A DNA stretch of 64,000 nt from Thalassovita sp. (GCA_017792425.1 CP051233.1:3322481-3386480); one strand, 5' to 3'. Counted from the stretch's first letter, positions 26,480 to 36,133 are shown. A program made the numbers and translations. The notes: generated by a model from the letters alone, not told the origin.

Positions 26480-26947
26480 TCAGCCCAACCTGGCGTGGCG
26501 TTTGCCCAGTTGGCGCGCGTAGTCGGCCATCATGTTGTTGAACCGCTTGCCGATTTGCCCCTTGGCCAGTTTCAGCGATTGCAACAGCAGCCGGGCTGAC
26601 AGGGTTTTCGCCTCCATCTCGACCGTGGTCACCATGCGCGTGCGGGCCCTGGACATCGGGAACAACTGGATATTCATCGCGGCCTCGATGCCTTGACCGG
26701 TCACCTTGTAGCAGGCCCGCTGCGAGGGATCGTATTCCACAAGTTCCACCTTCACCTCGCGCGGTTTTTCCCGAAAGTTGAAGGATGCCTGCCATTGTGC
26801 GCCCTGACCAAGCTCTGCCGCGCCATCAACACGCTGCACCTCTGCCCCGCGCCGCAGCACCGCCTTTTCGAAGCTTTGGAAATCGCTCAGGCAATCGAAC
26901 ACATAGTCGGCCGGGGCTTCGATATCCTGCTCGGTTTTGAGTTCCAT
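26480..26947 (-). CDS. SRPBCC (START-like) family protein
   Basis: A 155-residue polyketide-cyclase/dehydrase-type fold, starting MELKTEQDIEAPADYVFDCL, the usual first strand and helix of SRPBCC proteins. A long C-terminal helix ends the domain. It may bind a hydrophobic ligand; no function can be assigned. It converges with pheA across 16 bases. Confidence 0.83.
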   Translation of the reverse strand: MELKTEQDIEAPADYVFDCLSDFQSFEKAVLRRGAEVQRVDGAAELGQGAQWQASFNFREKPREVKVELVEYDPSQRACYKVTGQGIEAAMNIQLFPMSRARTRMVTTVEMEAKTLSARLLLQSLKLAKGQIGKRFNNMMADYARQLGKRHARLG

Positions 26948-26999
26948 CTTCTCTTGCCCGCATTTGTTTCAAGTACACTCGACGCGGGATAGTTACGCC

Positions 27000-27974
27000 T
27001 CAATCCAATCTGTCGGCAAGCCAGTTCCGCAAAAGGAACTGTGCAATCGCGCCTTTTCGTGCGGGCATCAGGTCTGGGTGGCGGCCGGAAAAAGCCAACA
27101 TGATCTCTTCGCGTGAGAACCAGCGCGCGTCCTCGATTTCCTTGGGATCGATGTTCAAATCTCTGCTGGTGGCCCTGCCGGAACATCCCAGCATCAACGA
27201 CGATGGAAACGCCCAGGGCTGGCTGGCGAGGTATCCCACCTCGGCAACGCACACTCCAGTTTCTTCAAACACTTCGCGTCGAACGGCGGCCTCTACCGTC
27301 TCACCAGGTTCGATGAAACCGGCCAGCAAGGAATACATTCCCTGTGGCCACCCATGCGATCGGCCCATCAGCACATCATTGCCATTCGTGATCAGCATGA
27401 TGACCACCGGATCTGTGCGCGGGAAGTGTTGGCCACCGCAAGACGCGCAGTTCCGCTGCCATCCGGCCATGACCATCTGGCTTTCTGCGCCGCACATGGC
27501 GCAAAACCGGTGCGAACGATGCCAGCCAAACAAAGCTCGCGCCGTTGCCGCCAGTTCTGCGTCGCGTGGGCTCAACCGCGCCATGACACCCCGAAGTTCC
27601 GAAAAAAGCACATTCTCAGGCATGCTTGGATGGCGCTGTTCGCTTCGATCAAGAAAGCTGTTCAACTGCGCCTGATCCAAGTCACCCGGATCCCACGCAG
27701 AGATGTCGTGGGCAAACACCGGCCCCTGCTCTTCCGTCCCCAGAAAAATCGGCTGGACAGCAGCCTCGGCCAGCACGGGATGTTGCAATGGGACACGCAC
27801 GACCTGTGCGCTACGATCGTGCCCCCATTCGATCAGGGGCTTGCCCCGCCACATGACGATAGAGACGGCATCCGGGTCAGCTTGGCTGGCAATCAGACGT
27901 GCTTCGTCCCCTCGTATTTCGGCTGCCCGTTCCAACCCCGACCCGCCAAAGGTCACCGTTTCTGCCCACTTCAT
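27000..27974 (-). CDS. nudC: NAD+ diphosphatase NudC (Nudix hydrolase)
   Basis: A 324-residue enzyme that splits NAD(H) to NMN(H) and AMP and can remove NAD caps from RNA. A zinc ribbon with CAMCGAE and CASCGG lies near residues 138-160. A full Nudix box of the GX5EX7REUXEEXGU form begins at GFIEPGET (about 217), and the NudC-specific SQPWAFPSS follows. The ATG has GGGAG upstream. Confidence 0.93.
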   Translation of the reverse strand: MKWAETVTFGGSGLERAAEIRGDEARLIASQADPDAVSIVMWRGKPLIEWGHDRSAQVVRVPLQHPVLAEAAVQPIFLGTEEQGPVFAHDISAWDPGDLDQAQLNSFLDRSEQRHPSMPENVLFSELRGVMARLSPRDAELAATARALFGWHRSHRFCAMCGAESQMVMAGWQRNCASCGGQHFPRTDPVVIMLITNGNDVLMGRSHGWPQGMYSLLAGFIEPGETVEAAVRREVFEETGVCVAEVGYLASQPWAFPSSLMLGCSGRATSRDLNIDPKEIEDARWFSREEIMLAFSGRHPDLMPARKGAIAQFLLRNWLADRLD

Positions 27975-28088
27975 CCCACACTCCCTATCTCACCGTCCGA
28001 GCCATACGCGAAAACACCGGGCGATTTCACCTGAAAATCGCCAACCAGCTATCCCAGATACCTGCCACGGGCGGTTCAAAAGCAACAG

Positions 28089-30104
28089 TTGGGCGCAAAA
28101 CTTCGCAGAAGCTTGCAACTTTTTCGGAAACGGAACAACCTAAAGGCGATCAATTCGGGCAGTATCATCCAGAGCAAAACTGACGTGTTCCAATCAAGGC
28201 CGTTTCCGATTTCACAAGATGAAACCCATTTGCGGGTGCTGCAGACCACGGACATCCATGCAAACCTGCTGCCGTACGACTATTTCACCGACAAGCCGGA
28301 TCAGAACATCGGACTCTTGCGCCTCGCCGGAGAGATAGCCGCCGCCCGGAGTGAATGCCCCAACTGTCTGCTGTTGGATACAGGTGATTTCCTGCAAGGG
28401 ACGCCCATGGGTGATCTGTTTGCCAAGGACAACCCGCGCGGATCATCCGACCATCCCACTATCGCCGTGATGCGCGAGATGGGGTTTGATGCCGGCACAT
28501 TGGGCAACCACGAATTCAACTACGGACTGGATTTCCTGACGCGTGTCCTGGCTGTTCCGGGCTACCCTGTCGTTCTAGCCAACGCTGTAACCAAACCTGG
28601 GCAAACGGTAGCATCGGACACGACGCTTTTCCCCCCTTTTGCCATCTTGGAGCGCCGGGTGATTGATGCCAGCGGACATGCCGACACGCTTCGGGTTGGG
28701 GTAATCGGTTTCGTGCCGCCGCAAGTCGCAGTCTGGGACCGGCACCACCTGAACGGTCGTGTTCAAATGCGAGGCATTGCGGAGGCCGCGCAGGCCCATG
28801 TCCCACACCTCAGGGCGGCGGGGGCGGACGTGGTCATCGCGCTGAGCCATTCCGGCATCGCAGAGACCGAAGAAACCGAAAATCAGGAAAACGCCGCCAT
28901 TCCCCTAGCCGCGGTAGAGGGCATCGATGTTATCCTGTGCGGGCACCAGCACCAACGATTGCCAGGGCCGGATTTCGAAGGAGTACAGTCGGTCGATGCC
29001 ACCAAGGGAGCGATTCACGGCAAGCCAGCAGTCATGGCCGGTTTTTGGGGCTCCGACTTAGGAGTGATCGACCTTGCGCTGGTGCGCGGCCACGATGGCG
29101 CGTGGAAAATCCGCCGGCATCAATCCGCTTTGCGGCAAGCCCCCCCGTCCGAAGCGCACGTCCCGGCGCCACCAGCCCCATTGATGCGACACCACAAGCG
29201 GACGCTTTCCCATATTCGAACGCCAGTGGCGCATTCCGAACAACCGATGCACAGCTACTTTACACATGTGGGATTTGATCTGGCCTTGCGGGCAGTTGCC
29301 ATGGCGCAGCGGGATTTTGCCCTGACACTGGGCGGGATGCCCGACCTTCCAGTGCTTTCCGCCGCCTCCCCCTTTCGTGCCGGGGGTCATGCAGGCCCCG
29401 GCAACTTTACCGAGGTTCCGTCAGGCCCTGTCACCCTTCGCAGCCTGGCGGATCTGTATCTGTTTCCAAACATACTGAGCGTTCTGCGCCTGACCGGCGT
29501 GCAGTTACGTGATTGGCTGGAACGCGCGGCCGGCAGATTCCATCAACTGCAACCTGGCGTGCCGGATCAACCTTTGCTGAACAGTCTGTTCCCTGCTTAC
29601 AACTGCGACTTCATCCTTGGGTTGGATTATGAAATCGACCTGACCCAACCCGCACGGTTCGCGGTGGATGGCAAACTGTGCTGCCCCGAGGCGCAACGTA
29701 TAGGTCGCCTGACCTATCGCGGCCAACCGGTCTGTGCGGATCAGGAATTCCTGCTGGCCACCAACTCTTACCGCGCAGGGGGCGGAGGCGCATTTGCTGG
29801 AACCGGCCAGGACAACGAAATCCCTGTCCCACCCGAGGATATTCGCACCATCCTGACGGACTGGATACGTGCTCGGGACAGGGTTTGCATTCCAGCAGCC
29901 TTGAACTGGCGGTTTGCACCGATTGCCGGAACCAGCGCAATTTTCGAAACCGGACCGCGCGCCCAGACCTTTCTCGGGGACGTACCGCTGGACCTGAAGC
30001 TTGCGGGGCAAAAAGATGATGGGTTTGTTCAGATACGCCTCCAGTTGGTCGGACCGGATCATAGGCTTGCGAATCCAGCACCCGCGTCCTATATCACGCT
30101 CTGA
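28089..30104 (+). CDS. 2',3'-cyclic-nucleotide phosphodiesterase / 3'-nucleotidase (CpdB-like)
   Basis: A 671-residue two-domain nucleotidase. Metallophosphatase motifs are TTDIHANLLPYD (about residue 54), LDTGDFLQG, LGNHEFNYG, IALSHSG and CGHQHQ. The C-terminal 5'-nucleotidase domain (about 380-600) has LFPNILSVLRLTG and NSYRAGGGGAF. CpdB proteins are normally periplasmic, yet no signal peptide is visible from this ATG or a GTG at 28185, so it may be cytoplasmic or the start is elsewhere. The stop codon lies inside the SRP RNA gene start. Confidence 0.85.
   Translation: MGAKLRRSLQLFRKRNNLKAINSGSIIQSKTDVFQSRPFPISQDETHLRVLQTTDIHANLLPYDYFTDKPDQNIGLLRLAGEIAAARSECPNCLLLDTGDFLQGTPMGDLFAKDNPRGSSDHPTIAVMREMGFDAGTLGNHEFNYGLDFLTRVLAVPGYPVVLANAVTKPGQTVASDTTLFPPFAILERRVIDASGHADTLRVGVIGFVPPQVAVWDRHHLNGRVQMRGIAEAAQAHVPHLRAAGADVVIALSHSGIAETEETENQENAAIPLAAVEGIDVILCGHQHQRLPGPDFEGVQSVDATKGAIHGKPAVMAGFWGSDLGVIDLALVRGHDGAWKIRRHQSALRQAPPSEAHVPAPPAPLMRHHKRTLSHIRTPVAHSEQPMHSYFTHVGFDLALRAVAMAQRDFALTLGGMPDLPVLSAASPFRAGGHAGPGNFTEVPSGPVTLRSLADLYLFPNILSVLRLTGVQLRDWLERAAGRFHQLQPGVPDQPLLNSLFPAYNCDFILGLDYEIDLTQPARFAVDGKLCCPEAQRIGRLTYRGQPVCADQEFLLATNSYRAGGGGAFAGTGQDNEIPVPPEDIRTILTDWIRARDRVCIPAALNWRFAPIAGTSAIFETGPRAQTFLGDVPLDLKLAGQKDDGFVQIRLQLVGPDHRLANPAPASYITL
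30067..30095 (+). promoter_or_regulatory. Candidate promoter for SRP RNA
   Basis: TTGCGA-N17-TATATC, with the -10 element ending 7 bases before the SRP RNA 5' end. It lies inside the last codons of the cpdB-like gene. Confidence 0.55.
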
Positions 30105-30197
30105 GAGGTTGGCGCGGGCAAGCTCCTCGCCAACCCGGTCAGGTCCGGAAGGAAGCAGCCGTAACGAGTCCCGCTTGGGTCGTTGTCCAGCCTCTCA
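30103..30197 (+). ncRNA. ffs: Signal recognition particle RNA (small bacterial type, 4.5S)
   Basis: About 95 nt. The terminal stem GAGAGG/CCTCTC closes the hairpin. The conserved Ffh-binding region reads GGTCAGGTCCGGAAGGAAGC, with the GGAA tetraloop and the asymmetric loop partner AGCAGCC. It pairs with Ffh for co-translational targeting of membrane proteins. Its 5' end overlaps the stop codon of the preceding gene. Confidence 0.93.
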
Positions 30198-30366
30198 CCC
30201 TAGCCTTTGAAACAGCCAGCCACGGAGGGTTCAGATGATTGTTGTTCACTATGCCTTTCGGGCAATGGCAAGCTAAGGCAATCGCCATCAACGGACTGCC
30301 CGAATCCACCCCCCGACGCCGCAGCACCGGCCCGGAGCGACTATTCGCATTTTGCAAGGCAGAACG

Positions 30367-31410
30367 ATGACTACCAATCTGAAAACCTTGGGCTGGACCC
30401 AGTATTTCACTGGCCAGCTGACCCCCGAAGAATTTGGAACCCAATCCCCCGCACGCCTGACAGAGGTACGCCGGCGTGACGTGATTGCGCTGGATGCCAA
30501 CCTGAGCCGCATTGAACTGGCGCTGACCGGAGAACAGATCGCCAGCGATTTCGCGGTGGGTGATTTTGTCCTGACAGACGGCAACCGGATAACGCGACTG
30601 CTGGATCGTCGTTCATTGATCTCTCGCAAGGCGGCGGGGATCGCGTCGGAAACGCAACTGATCGCGGCAAACATCGATACCCTGTTCATCACGACATCCT
30701 GTAACCTCGACTTCAACGAGGCGCGCCTAGAGCGGTATCTGGCCATCGCGATCGAGGCCGGGATCACACCGGTGATCGTGATCACCAAGGCTGACCTTCC
30801 AGAGGGCATGGACGCCGATGCCTATGCTGATCGCGCGCGTGCCCTGTACCGTGATGCCGAAGTATTGACGATCAACGCCAAGGAGCCGGCAGAAATCGCA
30901 CGGCTTGAGCCTTACTGCGGCACCGGGCAAAGCGTTGCGCTGGTAGGATCTTCCGGTGTGGGGAAATCCACTATCGCGCGAGGCTTGACTGGTGAAGATC
31001 TGGCTGTCGGCGACATCCGCCACGACGATGCCAAGGGCCGACATACCACAACGGCCCGTTCAATGTTCCTAATGAATGCCGGCGGCTGGCTGGTGGACAC
31101 CCCCGGCATGCGCGAACTGGCGCTGCACGACGCGGCTGTCGGCATCGACACCTTGTTTGCGGACATCACCGAGCTGGCGCTGTCCTGCAGGTTTTCCGAC
31201 TGCCAGCACGACACAGAACCCGGCTGCGCCATACGCACCGCCATCGAGGCAGGCGATTTGGACGCTGACCGATTGGCGCGCTGGCGAAAGCTGAAGGAAG
31301 AGGACGAGCGCAATTCCGAAACCGTGGCCGAAGCCCGGTCGCGGGGGCGCAAGTTTTCAAAGATGGCCAAATCGGTGATGAAGGCAAAACGCGCACGGCG
31401 CGGCGAATAG
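30367..31410 (+). CDS. rsgA: Ribosome small subunit-dependent GTPase RsgA
   Basis: A 347-residue circularly permuted GTPase acting in late 30S maturation. An N-terminal OB fold precedes a GTPase domain with G4 TKADLP, G1 GSSGVGKST (about residue 195) and G3 DTPGMRE in permuted order. A zinc-binding CRFSDCQHDTEPGC (about 273) and a basic C-terminal tail follow. The ATG at 30367 is used; an in-frame TTG five codons earlier is less likely. Confidence 0.93.
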   Translation: MTTNLKTLGWTQYFTGQLTPEEFGTQSPARLTEVRRRDVIALDANLSRIELALTGEQIASDFAVGDFVLTDGNRITRLLDRRSLISRKAAGIASETQLIAANIDTLFITTSCNLDFNEARLERYLAIAIEAGITPVIVITKADLPEGMDADAYADRARALYRDAEVLTINAKEPAEIARLEPYCGTGQSVALVGSSGVGKSTIARGLTGEDLAVGDIRHDDAKGRHTTTARSMFLMNAGGWLVDTPGMRELALHDAAVGIDTLFADITELALSCRFSDCQHDTEPGCAIRTAIEAGDLDADRLARWRKLKEEDERNSETVAEARSRGRKFSKMAKSVMKAKRARRGE

Positions 31411-31487
31411 ACCTCGGTGCCACAAGGCCTTGCCAGCGAAGCCCCGGATGGGGATGATTGGAAGTGTCACCCTGACCAGAGCATGCC

Positions 31488-32399
31488 ATGATCCGCCTCC
31501 TGTACGTCTTCCTATTGCTTCTTTCTCCTCTGCCGCTGCTGGCACAAATGCAGGTTACCGCGATCACACCGGACACCTATGCGCTGGTTGGCCCCCTGGG
31601 AAACCGCGACCCGCAAAACAAAGGCAACAACTCGACGCACGGATTGGTTGTCACCGCAGAGGGATGTATCCTGATTGACGCCGGCGGCAGCCGAGAGGGC
31701 GCGCGGGCCATTCATGCGGTTGTCCAGTCGATCACCGATCAACCAGTGCGGTTCGTAATCAACACCGGGGGGCAGGATCACCGTTGGCTTGGCAATGGGT
31801 ATTGGAAGGAACAGGGCGCCACGGTCATCGCGTCGGAACGCGCCGTTGCCGACCAGGCCGCACGCGCGTCTGTGCAGCAGTCTGTCCTGGCGACACTGAT
31901 CGGAAGGGAAAACCTGGTGGGAACCAACCCGACTTTCGCCGACATCACCTTTGCGCAATGGTACGACCTGACACTCGGCGCTACCACCCTGCAGATTTTT
32001 CATGTTGCGGGGGCACACACCCCCGGCGACGCCTTTGTCTGGCACCCCACCGCCCAGACCGTTTTCACAGGAGATATCGTTTACGTACAGCGCATGTTGG
32101 GTGTGCTTGAGGTGACAGATACCGTGGGTTGGCTGAAATCGTTTGATGCGATGGCCGCGCTGAATCCACAATACGTGGTTCCCGGCCATGGACAGGTCAC
32201 CAGCCTGGCCACGGCGACACGGGATACGCGGGATTACCTGATCAACCTGCGTGACAAGATCCGCGCCCATATCGACAGCGGGGGCGATATCATTGACTCG
32301 GTCGGCGTAGATCAGTCCGCGTTCCGCTACCTGGAGAATTTCGAAACCCTTGCCCGCCGAAACGCTCAGCAGGCTTTCAGCCAGATGGAATGGGAGTGA
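31488..32399 (+). CDS. Exported metallo-beta-lactamase-fold protein with altered metal motif
   Basis: A 303-residue MBL-fold protein with an N-terminal signal peptide (about residues 1-20, cut after LAQ). The usual HxHxDH motif reads GGQDH: the first two His are replaced while the following Asp-His is kept. The later ligands remain (His in GAHTPGD, Asp in FTGDIVY, His in PGHGQ). It resembles SoxH/quinoprotein-associated MBL proteins; function unknown. It may bind a single metal. Its 3' end overlaps the opposing phosphatase gene by 23 bases. Confidence 0.83.
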   Translation: MIRLLYVFLLLLSPLPLLAQMQVTAITPDTYALVGPLGNRDPQNKGNNSTHGLVVTAEGCILIDAGGSREGARAIHAVVQSITDQPVRFVINTGGQDHRWLGNGYWKEQGATVIASERAVADQAARASVQQSVLATLIGRENLVGTNPTFADITFAQWYDLTLGATTLQIFHVAGAHTPGDAFVWHPTAQTVFTGDIVYVQRMLGVLEVTDTVGWLKSFDAMAALNPQYVVPGHGQVTSLATATRDTRDYLINLRDKIRAHIDSGGDIIDSVGVDQSAFRYLENFETLARRNAQQAFSQMEWE

Positions 32400-32871
32400 T
32401 CGCCCACCTGAGTTGCGCCTCGGTTTCCACCGCACAGGGCCGGATGCGGCGCAGGTGGGTCAAGGCGGCGTCCGGTGGTTCCCCGGCTTCGATCATCAGA
32501 CGCAGGGCTGCCATGCCTGACCGCCCGCACCCAGCCATGCAATGCACAAGCACCCGCCCGCCACCGTGCAAAGCCTGGAGTGCGAAGCGACTTAGCTCAG
32601 GCCACTTGGCGTTCACATCGGGGCCGGGCGTTCCGAAATCCGGGATGGGCAGATGTATCCAGCGCGCACCCCGGTCCTGCATGTCCTGCCCCAATCGTGC
32701 AGCCCCGTTTTCGGCCATTTCACCCAATGTCGTCAACGAAATCAGCAAGGCAGGTTGCCATTCCCGCAGGTGTTCCAGATCAGCCGCGTAGTCACCGCCA
32801 CGCCCCGGCAAAGGGGCCAAGGCCAAGGTTCCCCCTCCGACCCGCAATGCGTGGATGACGAATTCGGTCAC
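32377..32871 (-). CDS. Protein tyrosine / dual-specificity phosphatase-like protein
   Basis: A 164-residue cytoplasmic phosphatase-fold protein with the CX5R active site HCMAGCGRSGM (about residues 109-119) and a general-acid Asp in PIPDFGTPG (about 77). It starts with GTG, 9 bases after the stop of the zinc metallopeptidase gene, so the two are probably co-transcribed. Substrate unknown. Confidence 0.83.
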   Translation of the reverse strand: MTEFVIHALRVGGGTLALAPLPGRGGDYAADLEHLREWQPALLISLTTLGEMAENGAARLGQDMQDRGARWIHLPIPDFGTPGPDVNAKWPELSRFALQALHGGGRVLVHCMAGCGRSGMAALRLMIEAGEPPDAALTHLRRIRPCAVETEAQLRWAITPIPSG

Positions 32872-32880
32872 CGGTTTGAC

Positions 32881-33720
32881 CTACAGCTTGACGGCGTTGA
32901 AAGTATCGCACGCCGTCATCTGTCCGCTTTCGTACCCTGTTGCAAACCAGCGCGCCCGCTGTGCCGAGGTGCCGTGGGTAAAGGTGTGCGGCTGTGGAAC
33001 CCGCCCGGCGCGCTTCTGCAACAGATCGTCCCCGATCATGCGCGCCGCGTTCAACGCCTCTTGCAGGTCGCCGGGTTCCAGCAAGCCGCCCACGTTCCGC
33101 GCCCAAACACCGGACAGGCAATCCGCCTGCAATTCCAGCCGGACAGTCAGGGCGTTGGCCTGTTCTTGGCTGGACTGTTGGCGCAGGTCGTTTACCTGGC
33201 CCAGAATACCCAGTTCATTCTGGACATGGTGGGCAACTTCATGGGCAATGACATAAGCCGCAGCAAAGTCTCCTTTGGCGCCCAGTTGGCGCGACAGGGT
33301 CGTGAAAAATTCGGTGTCCAGATAGGCTTTCTCGTCTGCCGGACAATAGAACGGTCCGGTCGCACCGCTTGCCCCACCGCAGGGGCTTTGCGTCACGCCG
33401 GAATACAGCACCAGGATCGGTGGTTGGTATTCTGCGTCCAACTGGTCAGAAAAGACGTTTTCCCAAACGCGTTCAGTCGTGGATAGAACGCGTGACGTAA
33501 ACTCTGCCGCGCGCTGCTCTTCCGCTGTCAACTCTCGCGAGGCGCTTGGCTGCTGCCCGACCTGGCCTTCAAGCAACGGGCTGACGTCGACCCCGGCGAA
33601 ATACCCAATCGCCAGAATGATCAGCAGTCCCACGCCACCAATCTTTGCTGACCTTCCCGACGCACCGCTTCGGCGCCGGTCCTCTATGTTCCGGCTTCCG
33701 CGCACTCCTTTCAGACGCAT
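32881..33720 (-). CDS. ypfJ: Neutral zinc metallopeptidase (YpfJ family)
   Basis: A 279-residue membrane-anchored protein. One N-terminal helix (about residues 28-47, GGVGLLIILAIGYFAGV) precedes an exported domain with the zinc motif HEVAHHVQN (about 163), YSGVTQSPCGGASGATGPFYC (part) and the late GTSAQRARWFATGYE. Length fits the family. The physiological target is unknown. Confidence 0.9.
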   Translation of the reverse strand: MRLKGVRGSRNIEDRRRSGASGRSAKIGGVGLLIILAIGYFAGVDVSPLLEGQVGQQPSASRELTAEEQRAAEFTSRVLSTTERVWENVFSDQLDAEYQPPILVLYSGVTQSPCGGASGATGPFYCPADEKAYLDTEFFTTLSRQLGAKGDFAAAYVIAHEVAHHVQNELGILGQVNDLRQQSSQEQANALTVRLELQADCLSGVWARNVGGLLEPGDLQEALNAARMIGDDLLQKRAGRVPQPHTFTHGTSAQRARWFATGYESGQMTACDTFNAVKL

Positions 33721-33922
33721 GCCTGATCCTCCACGAATTCGGATGGAAGATTAGCGGCTTTCCCCCGCCGTGAACATGGAAAAGACGCAGGCGCTTTCCC
33801 CCTTTCCGGTGATGCACCAACCGGGCCACAGCGCGCAACGTCGGCGACTGGGGGGCATTCCGGTGGACGCGCCGCCCCGTCCCGCATAGTTTATCCCAAA
33901 CCGTCGAATCCAAAGGCACCAC

Positions 33923-35680
33923 ATGAGCGACATCCCCTCGAAAGGCTATCAGGTTCTGGCGCGCAAATACCGGCCCGAGACCTTTGCCGACCTTGTCGGG
34001 CAGAACGCAATGGTGCGCACCCTGAAGAACGCGTTCGAGGCGGACCGCATCGCGCAAGCTTTTATCATGACCGGTATTCGCGGGACCGGGAAAACCACGA
34101 CCGCCCGTATCATCGCCAAGGGAATGAACTGCGTCGGCACGGATGGTCAGGGAGGCCCCACAACCGATCCCTGCGGGAAGTGCGAACATTGCGTCGCCAT
34201 CATGGAGGGCCGCCATGTCGACGTGATGGAGATGGACGCCGCTTCTCGCACCGGCGTGAACGATATCCGTGAAATCATCGAAAGCGTACACTACCGCGCC
34301 GCAAGCGCCCGCTATAAGATCTACATCATCGACGAAGTTCACATGCTGTCTACCAGTGCATTCAACGCACTGCTGAAAACGCTGGAAGAGCCCCCAGCCC
34401 ATGTGAAATTCATCTTCGCCACCACCGAAATCCGCAAGGTTCCCGTCACTGTTCTGTCCCGTTGCCAACGGTTCGACCTGCGCCGGATAGAACCCGAAGT
34501 GATGATCGCCTTGCTGCGTAAGATCGCCACCGCCGAAGGCGCGGAAATCACGGAAGACGCACTAGCCCTGATTACACGCGCCGCCGAAGGGTCTGCCCGC
34601 GATGCAACATCGCTTCTGGATCAGGCAATTTCCCACGGCGCGGGTGAAACCACTGCAGACCAGGTTCGGGCGATGCTGGGTTTGGCGGACCGTGGTCGAG
34701 TTCTGGACCTGTTTGACTTGATCATGAAGGGCGATGCAGCCGGAGCACTGACCGAACTGAGCGCCCAATATGCAGACGGCGCTGACCCAATGGCGGTACT
34801 GCGCGATCTCGCGGAAATCACCCATTGGATTTCGGTTGTGCAGATCACTCCCGACGCGGCAGAGGATCCCACCGTTTCTCCCGACGAGCGTGCCCGCGGC
34901 AAGGAAATGGCTGATAAGCTGCCGATGCGCGTTCTGACCCGGATGTGGCAAATGCTGCTGAAAGCACTGGACGAAGTCGGCCACGCCCCCAATACGATGA
35001 TGGCTGCTGAAATGGCCGTGATCCGTCTGACCCATGTCGCTGAGCTGCCTACACCTGATGAACTCGTGCGCACCTTGAAAGACCTGCCACAACCCGAACC
35101 CGGCGGGCCGGGTGGCGGGGCACGCGTATCAACGCCCGCTTCCTCACATGGACAGGCGCCCCAAGCCTATTCCACCGCACGATCTGGCCCAGCAAACCCC
35201 GGCGGCCCGGCAATGGCGCTGGCGCAGGATCTGGAACAGGCGCTGGCCCGCTATCCAACCTTTGATCATGTGGTAGAACTGATCCGCGCGCATCGGGACG
35301 CCAAACTGCTGGTCGATGTTGAAACCGGCGTGCGTCTAACCGCCTATCGCCCCGGCCGGATCGAGTTTCATCCGTCTGTGCAGGCCCCCGCCGATCTGGC
35401 GCCGCGTCTGGGCAGCGCCCTGCAACGATGGACCGGCAACCGCTGGGCTGTGATCGTGGTGAATGAAGGCGGCGGCGATACCATTGCCGAAAAACGCGAC
35501 GCCGCAGAACTGGCCCTGAAGAACGAAGCCTCCAAACACCCGATGGTGCAGGCCGTGCTGGCCGCCTTTCCGCAGGCCCGGATCACCAATGTCCGCAGCC
35601 ATCAGGAACTGGCGGCCGAAGCCCAGGCTGACGCCCTGCAGGAAGTGGAAGATGAATGGGATCCGTTCGAGGAGGACTAA
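33923..35680 (+). CDS. dnaX: DNA polymerase III subunits gamma/tau
   Basis: A 585-residue clamp-loader ATPase. Walker A is GIRGTGKTTTAR (about residue 50). The zinc module uses Cys near 72, 87, 90 and 93 (CGKCEHC). Walker B is IYIIDEVHML and the SRC motif lies in VTVLSRCQRF. The C-terminal tau region follows a Pro/Gly-rich linker (about 390-430). It heads the common dnaX-ybaB-recR operon. Confidence 0.95.
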   Translation: MSDIPSKGYQVLARKYRPETFADLVGQNAMVRTLKNAFEADRIAQAFIMTGIRGTGKTTTARIIAKGMNCVGTDGQGGPTTDPCGKCEHCVAIMEGRHVDVMEMDAASRTGVNDIREIIESVHYRAASARYKIYIIDEVHMLSTSAFNALLKTLEEPPAHVKFIFATTEIRKVPVTVLSRCQRFDLRRIEPEVMIALLRKIATAEGAEITEDALALITRAAEGSARDATSLLDQAISHGAGETTADQVRAMLGLADRGRVLDLFDLIMKGDAAGALTELSAQYADGADPMAVLRDLAEITHWISVVQITPDAAEDPTVSPDERARGKEMADKLPMRVLTRMWQMLLKALDEVGHAPNTMMAAEMAVIRLTHVAELPTPDELVRTLKDLPQPEPGGPGGGARVSTPASSHGQAPQAYSTARSGPANPGGPAMALAQDLEQALARYPTFDHVVELIRAHRDAKLLVDVETGVRLTAYRPGRIEFHPSVQAPADLAPRLGSALQRWTGNRWAVIVVNEGGGDTIAEKRDAAELALKNEASKHPMVQAVLAAFPQARITNVRSHQELAAEAQADALQEVEDEWDPFEED

Positions 35681-35775
35681 GGCGCTTTGCCTGTCGCCTT
35701 TCCCGGCCCCATATGCTTAACACCCGGTCGAACTGACCCCGGCGGCACAGCCGCCCAGATGACGGAGAGATGAAG

Positions 35776-36120
35776 ATGCTGAAAGGACTCGGCGGTCTTG
35801 GCGACATGGCCAAGATGATGAAAGCAGCCAAGGAAATGCAGGAAAAGATGGCCACCCTGCAAGAAGAGATGGGCAACATGACCGTGACCGGCGAATCCGG
35901 TGCTGGTCTGGTCACCGCCACTTGCACCCTGAAATCGGAACTGACTGCACTGGATATCGACCCTTCGATCTTCAACCCCAACGAAAAAGAAGTGGTCGAG
36001 GATCTGATCCTGGCCGCCATCAAGGACGCTCAGGCCAAAGCCGCCGAGGCAGCACAAAGGGAAATGTCCAAGCTAACCGAAGGGCTGGGCCTGCCCGCCG
36101 ACATGAAGCTGCCCTTCTAA
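35776..36120 (+). CDS. ybaB: Nucleoid-associated protein YbaB/EbfC
   Basis: A 114-residue small DNA-binding protein. A methionine-rich helix (GDMAKMMKAAKEMQEKM) and the core VTGESGAGLVTATCTLKSE are typical. The ATG at 35776 fits a GGAGAG 6 bases upstream better than the in-frame ATG two codons earlier. It is located between dnaX and recR as in many bacteria. Confidence 0.93.
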   Translation: MLKGLGGLGDMAKMMKAAKEMQEKMATLQEEMGNMTVTGESGAGLVTATCTLKSELTALDIDPSIFNPNEKEVVEDLILAAIKDAQAKAAEAAQREMSKLTEGLGLPADMKLPF

Positions 36121-36133
36121 TTGCAATCCGTCC

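Noticed and set aside
30001..30210. Small open frame over the SRP RNA
   Set aside because: The conserved RNA structure and the cpdB stop explain this stretch.
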